Assembly (NCBI GenBank): GCA_020850615.1
Contig: JADZEI010000045.1
Coordinates: 1-64,000, forward strand
Direction of reading: 5' to 3'
Length of the DNA stretch: 64,000 nucleotides
Origin: Dehalococcoidia bacterium
GTDB lineage: Bacteria > Chloroflexota > Dehalococcoidia > Tepidiformales > Tepidiformaceae
Shown: one piece after another, positions 1 to 7,045 of the stretch
Layout: every line of letters starts with the position of its first letter
How positions within the stretch are numbered: position 1 is the stretch's first letter
Made by a program: the position numbers and the translations under genes
Notes under the pieces: model-generated
What the model saw: the letters and a program-made list of their open reading frames with translations, nothing else
What the model was told of the DNA's origin: nothing
The model's database searches: none

Positions 1-44
1 CGCCTGCGCACTTCCTGTTACGGGGCCATATGCACAATCAATGG

Positions 45-50
45 TAGGAT
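45..50 (+). promoter_or_regulatory. Putative -10 element of a leaderless or near-leaderless ferredoxin transcript
   Basis: The hexamer TAGGAT ends six bases before the ATG of the first ferredoxin. No purine-rich ribosome-binding site lies between them. If this is a -10 box, transcription would begin at or beside the start codon. No convincing -35 is visible. Confidence 0.4.
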
Positions 51-56
51 TGCCAC

Positions 57-368
57 ATGCCCCGGATCCGCGTAGAACCCCTCGGGATCGAGGTGGAGGC
101 ACCAGCTGAGCAGACGGTCATGCAGGCCTTCGAAGCGCACGGCTACTACTGGCCGGTGGGCTGTGAACGGAACGGCGAGTGCACCAACTGCGCGATGGAC
201 GTGATCTCGGGTATCGGGCGCCTTACCCCCATGGGCCGCTACGAACGAGCGAACCTGGTCCGGCAGCGCGGGCCGCGATCGATCGAGGACCCGCGCCTGC
301 GGCTCGCCTGCCAGGCGCGCATCCGGGGGGACGTTGTGGTCTACAAACGCGGCGTCGAACCGTTCTAG
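57..368 (+). CDS. 2Fe-2S ferredoxin
   Basis: Small (103 aa) soluble electron carrier of the plant/adrenodoxin-type 2Fe-2S family. The cluster ligands are visible as C-x5-C-x2-C in the segment GCERNGECTNC (residues about 35-43), with a fourth cysteine in RLACQ about 60 residues later. That is the usual long spacing for this fold. A second ferredoxin starts ten bases downstream, so the two are probably co-transcribed. Redox partners are not shown by the sequence; KorAB at 49.8-52.8 kb is a candidate user of ferredoxin. The ATG was chosen because a -10-like hexamer precedes it closely. Confidence 0.88.
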   Translation: MPRIRVEPLGIEVEAPAEQTVMQAFEAHGYYWPVGCERNGECTNCAMDVISGIGRLTPMGRYERANLVRQRGPRSIEDPRLRLACQARIRGDVVVYKRGVEPF

Positions 369-377
369 GAGAGACAG

Positions 378-629
378 GTGCCCTACGTCATTACCGAGCC
401 GTGCATTACTGTGAAGGACGCCTCGTGCGTGGATGTGTGCCCGGTTGATTGCATTCATTCGACCGATGACGCGCCGCAGTTCTACATCAACCCGGCGCAG
501 TGTATCGACTGTGCGGCATGCGAAATGGCATGCCCGGTGACGGCGATCTTCCACGAGGATTCGATCCCGGCGGAATGGACGACGTACATTCAGATCAACG
601 CAGCATTCTACCGGGAGCCTCCCGTCTGA
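378..629 (+). CDS. Ferredoxin with two iron-sulfur clusters (7Fe/8Fe type)
   Basis: An 83-residue ferredoxin starting at GTG, with AGGAGAG just upstream as ribosome-binding site. The N-terminal half has cysteines at about residues 9, 17, 21 and 25 (EPC, ASC, VCP, VDC). The second half has a C-x2-C-x2-C-x3-CP motif in QCIDCAACEMACP. This arrangement resembles the FdxA-type seven-iron ferredoxins of Actinobacteria and Thermus. The cluster type (3Fe+4Fe or 2x4Fe) cannot be settled by eye. It follows the 2Fe-2S ferredoxin directly, making a two-gene electron-carrier unit. Confidence 0.9.
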   Translation: MPYVITEPCITVKDASCVDVCPVDCIHSTDDAPQFYINPAQCIDCAACEMACPVTAIFHEDSIPAEWTTYIQINAAFYREPPV

Positions 630-663
630 CGACGGCCCCGGACCTCCCCCACGGAGCAGATAC

Positions 664-1599
664 TTGGAACTCGCCCAGCTCGAAGCCTTTCTCCAGGTGG
701 CCCACCACCGATCGTTCAGCCGTGCCGCGGAGGCGCTCTTCCTGACGCAGCCGTCCGTCACGGCGCGCATCCAATCGCTGGAGCGGGAGCTCGGCGAGCG
801 GCTGTTCGAACGCACGGGCCGGAGCGTGACCCTGACGGACGCCGGGCGCGCGTTCATCCCGCATGCCCAGCGCGCGCTGACGGCGGTGCAGGAAGGGACC
901 GACGCGATCGAGGCGGTGCGCCACGGCGACGTGGGCAGCCTCCGGATCGGGGCGAGCGACAGCATCGCGACGTATGTACTGCCGGGAATCCTCGCGCGGT
1001 TCCGGGAGACGCGGCCGCGGGTGCACGTGCACCTGAGCACGGGCACGACGGAGGAGATCGTCGAGCGGCTCATTGCGGGGGAGGTGCACGTGGCGATTAC
1101 CCGCCTGACGCAGCACCCCGAGGTCGAATCGCTCCACATCTACAACGACGACCTCGCGCTGGTGGTCTCGTCGAAGCACCCGTTTGCGTCGAAGGGACGG
1201 GTGACCATCGCCGAGGCCGGGCGCGAGCCGTTCCTGTTCTTCGAGCGGAGCTCGAGCTACCACTCGCTGATTTACAGCATGTTCCTGCGGGTGGGCGTAG
1301 TCCCCGAGTCGGTGATGGAGCTGGACTCGATGGAGACGACGAAGCACATGGTCCAGGCCGGCCTGGGAATCGCGATCCTGCCGGTGGTGACCGTCGAACG
1401 GGACATCCAGGCGGGGACGTTGAAGCGCGTCGAGATCCGCGACATGGAGCAGCCGGCGCAGCGGGAAGTGGGCGTGCACGTGCTGCGCAACCGCGCGATC
1501 GCGCCGCCGCTCCGCGACTTCCTCCGGCTGCTCACGGGCGAGTACGGCATGCCGAACCCGTTCGATAGCCACCGTTTAGTGCAGGAAGTCGCCCCCTGA
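664..1599 (+). CDS. LysR-family transcriptional regulator
   Basis: A 311-aa regulator with an N-terminal winged helix-turn-helix (residues about 1-60). The typical segments FLQVAHHRSFSRAAEAL, LTQPSVTARIQSLE and LGERLFER are visible. A LysR substrate-binding domain follows (about 90-295). The start is TTG, giving the standard LysR N-terminus ELAQLEAFLQVA. It lies 34 bases after the second ferredoxin on the same strand. LysR regulators are usually divergent from their targets, so co-orientation leaves the target unclear. The inducer cannot be predicted. Confidence 0.9.
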   Translation: MELAQLEAFLQVAHHRSFSRAAEALFLTQPSVTARIQSLERELGERLFERTGRSVTLTDAGRAFIPHAQRALTAVQEGTDAIEAVRHGDVGSLRIGASDSIATYVLPGILARFRETRPRVHVHLSTGTTEEIVERLIAGEVHVAITRLTQHPEVESLHIYNDDLALVVSSKHPFASKGRVTIAEAGREPFLFFERSSSYHSLIYSMFLRVGVVPESVMELDSMETTKHMVQAGLGIAILPVVTVERDIQAGTLKRVEIRDMEQPAQREVGVHVLRNRAIAPPLRDFLRLLTGEYGMPNPFDSHRLVQEVAP

Positions 1600-1632
1600 C
1601 CCTTGGGCCGGGCGGCCGTACGCTGATGGGAC

Positions 1633-1654
1633 ACCGGGCGGTTGATCGCCCGGT
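1633..1654 (+). other. Hairpin in the leader of the nucleotidyltransferase gene
   Basis: Perfect 8-bp inverted repeat (ACCGGGCG, loop GTTGAT, CGCCCGGT) between the LysR stop and the next start codon. No T-run follows. It may be a weak terminator for the regulator gene or a leader structure. A good ribosome-binding site (CAGGAG) lies after it. Confidence 0.4.
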
Positions 1655-1672
1655 GCGCAGGAGCTCCAACGC

Positions 1673-2263
1673 ATGATCTCGTCCATCATCCTCGCCGCCG
1701 GGATGTCGTCCCGGATGGGCCAGCCGAAGTCGCTGCTTGAATGGGAGGGCGACCTGCTGGTCGCGTACCAGGTGCGGCAGCTGAAGGAAGCTGGCGTGGA
1801 CGAGGTGATCGTGGTCCTGGGGCACCGGGCGGACGAGGTGCACCGGCGGATCGGCAACCTGCCGTGCCGGGTGATGGTGAACGCGCGGTATTTCGCGGGC
1901 CGGGCGGGTTCGCTGCGGATCGGGGCGAAGGCGGTGAACCGCGACGCCGACCGGATCATCATCGTGAACGTGGACCAGCCGCGGACGGCGGGCTTCTACC
2001 GCTATTTGATCGATTCGCACGACCCGGCGAAGGCGGCCGCGCGCCCGGTGTTCGAAGGCAAGCACGGCCACCCGGTGGTGGTCGCGGGGCGCCTGCGCGA
2101 GGAGCTGCTCGCGGCTACGGACGAAGAGGAAGGGCTGCACGGCGTGATGCGGCGGCATGCGGGAGAGATCCTCGATGTCGCGGCCGGCGCGGAGTGCCTG
2201 CTCGATATCAACACGCCCGAGGAGTACCGCTCGGCGCGTGAGGCGCACCAGGCCGGTGCGTGA
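1673..2263 (+). CDS. MobA/MocA-like nucleotidyltransferase
   Basis: A 196-aa protein with the NTP-transferase start signature ILAAGMSSRMGQPKSLL (residues 6-22). It carries the GxSxRMGxPK loop of the MobA/IspD/MocA group and a central VNVDQPR segment that matches the metal-binding aspartate region. MocA enzymes transfer CMP to molybdopterin, and MobA transfers GMP. Which substrate applies here is not determinable, and no molybdenum enzyme gene is adjacent. The gene overlaps the following HAD gene by one base (TGATG), which indicates translational coupling. Confidence 0.8.
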   Translation: MISSIILAAGMSSRMGQPKSLLEWEGDLLVAYQVRQLKEAGVDEVIVVLGHRADEVHRRIGNLPCRVMVNARYFAGRAGSLRIGAKAVNRDADRIIIVNVDQPRTAGFYRYLIDSHDPAKAAARPVFEGKHGHPVVVAGRLREELLAATDEEEGLHGVMRRHAGEILDVAAGAECLLDINTPEEYRSAREAHQAGA

Positions 2264-2898
2264 TGAGCGACCGGGAGCGGCGCTTCCGGGCGGTTATCTT
2301 CGACCTCGATGAGGTGCTCCTGGCGCGTGAAGGAGCCTGGCGCTACACGGTGGAAGAGGCGGTCGCGAGCGTGACCGGCCGGCGCATCGACACGCGCGCG
2401 CTGGCGGCGGAGTATCGCGCGCGACCGTGGCGGCACGTGCTCTCGGTCGTGGTCGATGATGCGCATGCGCGCCTCGAATGCGAGGAGTTGTGCGCGGAGA
2501 TGTTCGCGCGGAGCGGGCTGAAGCGGCTGCTGGTGCACGAAGGCATCGGGATGGCGCTCGACCACGTGCGGGCGGCGCGGGTGGAGATGGGTGCGATCAG
2601 CCGCGAGCCGCACAGCGTGGCGGTGAAGCAGGTGCAATCGACCGGGCTGGACAAGTTCCTTGCGGTGCTGGCGGCCTCGCCGGAGGGGCGGTGGGACCCG
2701 GTGGCGCGGCTGGAGCAGGCGATCGCGTTCCTCGAGTACCCCGTGGAGGCGTGCGCGTTCGTCAGCGGCGATGCGCTCGACCTGGCGGCGGCGGCGCGGG
2801 CGGGGTTCACGGCGGTCGGGGCGGAATGGGCGGGCACGGAGCCGGGCGGGCCGTTCGCTACGGTGGCGGTGCCGGGGGAGCTGGCGGGGTTGGTGTAG
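2263..2898 (+). CDS. HAD-superfamily hydrolase-like protein
   Basis: About 211 aa. Motif I is FDLDEV near residue 14 and the C-terminal motif is SGDALDLAAAARAGFTAVG, as in phosphoglycolate-phosphatase-like HAD proteins. The motif II Ser/Thr region reads AISRE rather than the usual ISN, and the motif III lysine may be in AVKQVQSTG. Activity is therefore plausible but the substrate is unknown. The ATG overlapping the upstream stop codon was chosen; a GTG three bases earlier is also possible. It is coupled to the nucleotidyltransferase and may act on the same metabolite. Confidence 0.72.
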   Translation: MSDRERRFRAVIFDLDEVLLAREGAWRYTVEEAVASVTGRRIDTRALAAEYRARPWRHVLSVVVDDAHARLECEELCAEMFARSGLKRLLVHEGIGMALDHVRAARVEMGAISREPHSVAVKQVQSTGLDKFLAVLAASPEGRWDPVARLEQAIAFLEYPVEACAFVSGDALDLAAAARAGFTAVGAEWAGTEPGGPFATVAVPGELAGLV

Positions 2899-2967
2899 GG
2901 GGCGGAGGTCGTGGCGGCGCGCCTGGGGGCGTTGTCACGGGCTGGCGCGGGGCAGGGTACGGACAAT

Positions 2968-2990
2968 GCCGCGGAGCACTGCTCCGCGGC
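2968..2990. terminator. GC-rich hairpin between convergent genes
   Basis: Eleven-base perfect inverted repeat around a single central base, starting GCCGCGGAGCA. It sits between the 3' ends of the HAD gene and the mutase gene. There is no T-tract, so intrinsic termination is uncertain, but the position between converging genes fits a terminator. Confidence 0.4.
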
Positions 2991-3017
2991 TACGGCTTCG
3001 CCCCCGGTTGCGCGGCC

Positions 3018-4724
3018 TTAGATCACCGTTGGGGGGGTGTATTCGCCAAAGACTTCGCGCATGGCGGTGCAGATTTCGCCGGTGGTGGCGTAGCTGCGGA
3101 CCGCCTCGAGGAGGGCGGGCATGACGTTGTCGCTGGTGGCGCAGACGCGTTTGAGCCCGGCGAGGCTGCTCTCGACGCGGGCGGTGTCGCGTTCGCGGCG
3201 GTGGTGTTCGAGGCGACGGAGCTGGTGTTCGACGAGCCGGCGGTCGACCGAGAAGATCGAGGGGCGCTGTTCGCCGCCCTCGGTGTAGTCGTTCACGCCG
3301 ACGATTATCTCCTGCTTCTCGTCCACCTTCCGCTGGTACTCCCACGCGGCTTCGGCGATCTGGGCCTGGATCCAGCCGGACTCGATCGCGGCGACGGACC
3401 CGCCGGCGCGTTCTATATGCTGCATGTACTCGACGGCCTGGCGTTCGAGCTCGTTCGTGAGGTGCTCGACGTAATACGAGCCGGCCATCGGGTCGACGGT
3501 GTCGGCGGCGCCGGTTTCGTGGGCGATGATCTGCTGGGTGCGAAGGGCGATGCGCTGGGCCTCGTCGGTCGGCAGGGCGAGGGCTTCGTCGAAGCAGCTG
3601 AGGGCGATGCTCTGGACGCCGCCGATGACCGCGGCGAGCGACTGGATCGAGGCGCGGACGATGTTGTTCTCGGGCTGCTGAGCGACGAGCGTGCTGCCGC
3701 CGGTCTGGGTGTGGGTGCGGAGCATCATCGAACGCGGGTCCTTCGCGCCGTACCTGTCCTTGAGGATGCGGGCCCAGAGGCGGCGGAGGGCGCGGTACTT
3801 GGCGATCTCTTCGAAGAAGTTGTTGTGGGTGTTGAAGATCCAGCTGATGCGGGGGGCGAACTCGTCGATTTCGAGGCCCTGGGCGATCGCGGCATCCATG
3901 TAGGCGCAGGCGTTCGCGAAGGTGAAGCCGACCTCCTGGGCCGCTGTGCTGCCGGCGTCGCGCATGTGGTAGCCGCTGACGGAGATGGTGTTCCACTGGG
4001 GCACGTGCTTCGCGCAGTAGCCCATCACGTCGGCGGCGAGGCGGACGCTCGGGCCGGGCGGGAAGATGTAGGTGCCGCGGGCCACATATTCCTTGAGGAC
4101 GTCGTTCTGGACGGTGCCGTTGAGCTTTTCGCTGGGGACGCCCTGCTTTTCGCCGGCGACGATGTACATCGCGAGGAGGACGGCGGCGGGCGCGTTGATC
4201 GTCATGCTCGTGCTGACCTTGTCGAGCGGAATGCCGTCGAAGAGCGTCTCGACGTCGTAGAGCGAGTCGATGGCGACGCCGACCTGGCCCACTTCGGCGA
4301 TGGCCATGGGGTCGTCGGAGTCGTAGCCGAGCTGGGTCGGGAGGTCGAAGGCGACGGAGAGGCCGGTCTGGCCCTGGGAGAGCAGGAAGCGGAACTTCTG
4401 GTTGGACTCTTCCGCGGTGCCGAATCCCGCATACTGGCGCATGGTCCAGAAGCGGCCCCGATACATGGTGGACTGGACGCCGCGGGTGAATGGGTATTCG
4501 CCGGGGAAGCCGAGGTCTCGCTCGTAGTCGAGGTCCGCGACATCGAGCGGCGTGTAGAGGCGCTGGACCGGGACGGAGCTGGTGGCGAACGCGCCACGGC
4601 GTTCGGGCTGCCGCTGGAGGGTCTTGCCAAGGGGCCCTTCTTCCCATGCGTGGACGCTTCGCGAGAGCGCGGCGAGTGCATCCTGCGAGAAGAGGGTGGG
4701 CTGGGTCCCGTTGCTGTCCGACAT
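3018..4724 (-). CDS. mcmA: Methylmalonyl-CoA mutase, large (catalytic) subunit without B12 domain
   Basis: 568 aa. Catalyses the adenosylcobalamin-dependent isomerisation of methylmalonyl-CoA and succinyl-CoA. The acyl-CoA mutase TIM barrel is clear: RQYAGFGTAEESN, GLSVAFDLPTQLGYDSDDP, NGTVQNDVLKEYVARGTY, ISVSGYHMRDAG. The Tyr of RQYAG, the Arg of PSVR and the His of SGYH match residues that distinguish methylmalonyl-CoA mutase from isobutyryl- and hydroxyisobutyryl-CoA mutases in published structures, so methylmalonyl-CoA is the likeliest substrate. The roughly 130-residue cobalamin-binding domain (DxHxxG) is absent, so a separate small subunit must be encoded elsewhere. The ATG giving MSDSNGTQ was chosen; reading further upstream gives only low-complexity antisense sequence. 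Confidence 0.93.
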   Translation of the reverse strand: MSDSNGTQPTLFSQDALAALSRSVHAWEEGPLGKTLQRQPERRGAFATSSVPVQRLYTPLDVADLDYERDLGFPGEYPFTRGVQSTMYRGRFWTMRQYAGFGTAEESNQKFRFLLSQGQTGLSVAFDLPTQLGYDSDDPMAIAEVGQVGVAIDSLYDVETLFDGIPLDKVSTSMTINAPAAVLLAMYIVAGEKQGVPSEKLNGTVQNDVLKEYVARGTYIFPPGPSVRLAADVMGYCAKHVPQWNTISVSGYHMRDAGSTAAQEVGFTFANACAYMDAAIAQGLEIDEFAPRISWIFNTHNNFFEEIAKYRALRRLWARILKDRYGAKDPRSMMLRTHTQTGGSTLVAQQPENNIVRASIQSLAAVIGGVQSIALSCFDEALALPTDEAQRIALRTQQIIAHETGAADTVDPMAGSYYVEHLTNELERQAVEYMQHIERAGGSVAAIESGWIQAQIAEAAWEYQRKVDEKQEIIVGVNDYTEGGEQRPSIFSVDRRLVEHQLRRLEHHRRERDTARVESSLAGLKRVCATSDNVMPALLEAVRSYATTGEICTAMREVFGEYTPPTVI

Positions 4725-4814
4725 GGTTCGTCCTCCGGGGGCCATGGTATCCCGCGGGGGCAAGGGGCGCACGGAGAAGGCGGGACACGGGGGCCGCGGT
4801 GGCCGCCCCTTTTG

Positions 4815-4820
4815 TATATT
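4815..4820 (+). promoter_or_regulatory. Extended -10 promoter for the lipoprotein gene
   Basis: TATATT preceded by TTTG stands out in a very GC-rich divergent spacer, 39 bases before the GTG of the lipoprotein gene. This resembles an extended -10 promoter. No clear -35 is seen. Confidence 0.45.
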
Positions 4821-4859
4821 CACGGGGCGCGCGACGCTTGCGGCGCGGAGGCGATAGCG

Positions 4860-5450
4860 GTGGGACGATTGGGCGCGGCATCGAGGGGCCTGGGGGCGGT
4901 TGTGGCGCTCGTGGCGCTGGTCCTTGCGGCCTGCGGCGGCGGTGGTGGCGGCGAAGATGGCGACGCCGACGAGCCAACCGAAACCGCGACGGCCACGCCG
5001 ACGGCGACCGTGGGCATCCCGGGCGCCGGCTCGCGTCCTTCGCCCTCGCCCACGCCGGTTCCGACGCCTACTCCGGTCCCGGAGCCGACGAATGCGGTCT
5101 CCGAAGGCGAGTGGCACTTCCTCTTCGTCATTGTTTCGAACAACTGCGGCGGCGACCCCGTCGTGGGGACGACGTTCGACTTCTACTACTACTTCGGGGA
5201 GACGCGGGAGCCGAAGGACGGGTACATCGCCGACGGCGAGCCGTTCCAGCTGACGCACATCGGCGGGACGTACGTGGCGAACCAGGTGTTCACGTGGCCC
5301 ACGTTCACGTGGTCGTACCCGGTGGATGGCGGGAATGCGTACGTGACCGGCACGTGGGACACACCGCACCACGGCGTGGGGGACCTGACCGAGTCGTACG
5401 ACATCGGCGGCGGGGACACGTGCACGATCTTCGCTCGCGACACGGGCTGA
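4860..5450 (+). CDS. Secreted lipoprotein with Thr/Pro linker and a domain shared with the nearby Ser/Thr kinase
   Basis: 196 aa from a GTG with GGAGG upstream. An N-terminal hydrophobic stretch ends in the lipobox LVLAAC (Cys25), followed by Gly/Asp/Glu-rich and Thr/Pro-rich linker sequence to about residue 78. The folded C-terminal part (about 83-192) has conserved-looking cysteines 96 and 188. It aligns by eye with the extracellular end of the kinase at 7.0-9.1 kb: SNxCG, then DGE, then a Phe/Trp-rich strand, then LTExY, then a final Cys. It is predicted to be lipid-anchored outside the cytoplasmic membrane. Function unknown; it may be a soluble partner or decoy of the kinase sensor domain. 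Confidence 0.8.
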   Translation: MGRLGAASRGLGAVVALVALVLAACGGGGGGEDGDADEPTETATATPTATVGIPGAGSRPSPSPTPVPTPTPVPEPTNAVSEGEWHFLFVIVSNNCGGDPVVGTTFDFYYYFGETREPKDGYIADGEPFQLTHIGGTYVANQVFTWPTFTWSYPVDGGNAYVTGTWDTPHHGVGDLTESYDIGGGDTCTIFARDTG

Positions 5451-5572
5451 TCGCCCGATTCTGATGACGTGTGTGCGCCCCATGGCCCGTTTGCACGGCC
5501 TGATTGGCCGATTACTCGCGCGCGAGATGGTAGGATGCTGCGCCGTGCGGAATCCCGTTTGAGAGGCCCCCG

Positions 5573-7009
5573 ATGACCTGCGCGACCTGTGGCGCTGACC
5601 TCCAACCCAACGCGAGGTTCTGCACGCGGTGCGGCAAGGCCGTCGCCGCAGCTGCGGCCGGTGGCGCGGCTGCCGGGGCTGCGGGCGCCGGGGGGCTGGA
5701 GGCAGCGGAAACGGTGGTGGGCCCCGCGGGCGGCGCGGATGCGGCAAGCCTGCAGACGCAGGTCCCAGGGGCGGGCGCTGATTCGGCCGTGACGATGGCG
5801 CCGGGGGCGGGGGCGCCGATGGAAGCACAGCCGCTGATGGGCGCTGGCGCGGACGCGGCTCAGACGGTAGTGCCCGGGGCGGGCGCGGAGCTGCCCACGC
5901 AGGTCATCCCGGGAGCTGGCTCCCAGCCGCCGGCCGGTGACCTGGCGACGGCGATGACATCCGCGCCGCCGGCTACTTCCGAGGCTGCGACGGTGGTGCG
6001 GGCGGCCAACCCCCCACCGGCACCGCCGCCCATCCCGCAGGCGCCGCCCGCGCCGCCGCCCGTGGCGTCGCCGCCGGGTGGCTTCTGCACGTCCTGCGGG
6101 GCGCCGCTGGGGGCGGGGGCCGCGTTCTGTGATGTGTGCGGCGCCGAGGCCCTCGCGGGCGCGGCGGGCGGGGGTGGCATCCCCCCGGGCCGCGTGCCGG
6201 GCCCCGGGCCAGCCGGCGGTGGCGGAGGCGGGAGCCCGTGGATCAAGGCGGTCGGACTGGCCGTGGTCGCGGCCCTCGCCGCCGTGGCTACCGGCGTCTG
6301 CGTGATGTTCGCGGCCGGGGGCGACGACGACGACCAGGCCGGTGACGACGACAGACCAACCGAAACGGCCACCGAGGACGGCACGCGTTCGCCGACGCGC
6401 ACGCGCACAACCGGTGCGACGGCTACGGCGTCGCAAAGGGCCACGGGGACCGGCACTGCGACCACGACGAGCACCGTCACGGCGACCGTGACTTCGACCC
6501 AGCCGCCCACCGCCACACCGCCCGGTGCGACCGCGACGCCCGTGCCGCCCACGCCGGTGCGGGCCACGGCCACGCCGACGAACCCCCCGCCTCCCGCAAC
6601 GCCAACGCCCACGAGGATCCCGCCGACCGCCACGCCGCCGCCGCCGACACCCACTCCGACGCGAACGCCTGTGCCGACGCCCACGCCGACCGCGACCCCG
6701 ACGCCGCATGTGGTGACCTACACGTTCTACGCGTACTGGGACTGGGACGAGTACTACGTGGGCGACCAGGCCTACATCTGCTACCAGATGAGTCCCGAGG
6801 ACATCCCGTACCAGGTCGACCTCTACCAGACCTTCCCGGTCCAGGCCTACATCACGAGCTGGACCGACAACGGCATCGGTGGTGGCGACTGCTTCGGGCC
6901 GCTCACTATCGGCTACGAAGATGTGCCGATGGTGGAAGCGCTGCTCATCGCGACGATCAACGGTGTGCAGCAGCAGGCCTCGGCCAGCGCCTACGTGTAC
7001 GAGGAGTAG
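5573..7009 (+). CDS. Double-zinc-ribbon single-pass membrane protein with Thr-Pro stalk
   Basis: 478 aa. The cytoplasmic N-terminus holds a zinc ribbon (Cys3, 6, 17, 20) and a second ribbon (Cys172, 175, 186, 189). Between them lies an Ala/Gly-rich stretch with repeated Thr-x-Val motifs before PGAG (ETVV, QTQV, QTVV, PTQV, ATVV). A transmembrane helix spans about 224-248. A Thr/Pro-rich stalk of about 120 residues and a distinct C-terminal extracellular domain (about 380-478, with two cysteines) follow. The architecture parallels the neighbouring kinase and the quadruple-ribbon protein. The Thr motifs are possible phosphorylation sites for the kinase (inference). No known family assigned; function unknown. 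Confidence 0.78.
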   Translation: MTCATCGADLQPNARFCTRCGKAVAAAAAGGAAAGAAGAGGLEAAETVVGPAGGADAASLQTQVPGAGADSAVTMAPGAGAPMEAQPLMGAGADAAQTVVPGAGAELPTQVIPGAGSQPPAGDLATAMTSAPPATSEAATVVRAANPPPAPPPIPQAPPAPPPVASPPGGFCTSCGAPLGAGAAFCDVCGAEALAGAAGGGGIPPGRVPGPGPAGGGGGGSPWIKAVGLAVVAALAAVATGVCVMFAAGGDDDDQAGDDDRPTETATEDGTRSPTRTRTTGATATASQRATGTGTATTTSTVTATVTSTQPPTATPPGATATPVPPTPVRATATPTNPPPPATPTPTRIPPTATPPPPTPTPTRTPVPTPTPTATPTPHVVTYTFYAYWDWDEYYVGDQAYICYQMSPEDIPYQVDLYQTFPVQAYITSWTDNGIGGGDCFGPLTIGYEDVPMVEALLIATINGVQQQASASAYVYEE

Positions 7010-7045
7010 GCCACCGCTCGCAGGCGCCCGCTCCTGGCGTGCGCG

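Noticed and set aside
2478-5450. A 990-codon open frame on the plus strand through the mutase region
   Set aside because: Most of it is antisense to the clearly conserved mutase gene. Only the last 197 codons, from the GTG at 4860, form a real protein (the lipoprotein).
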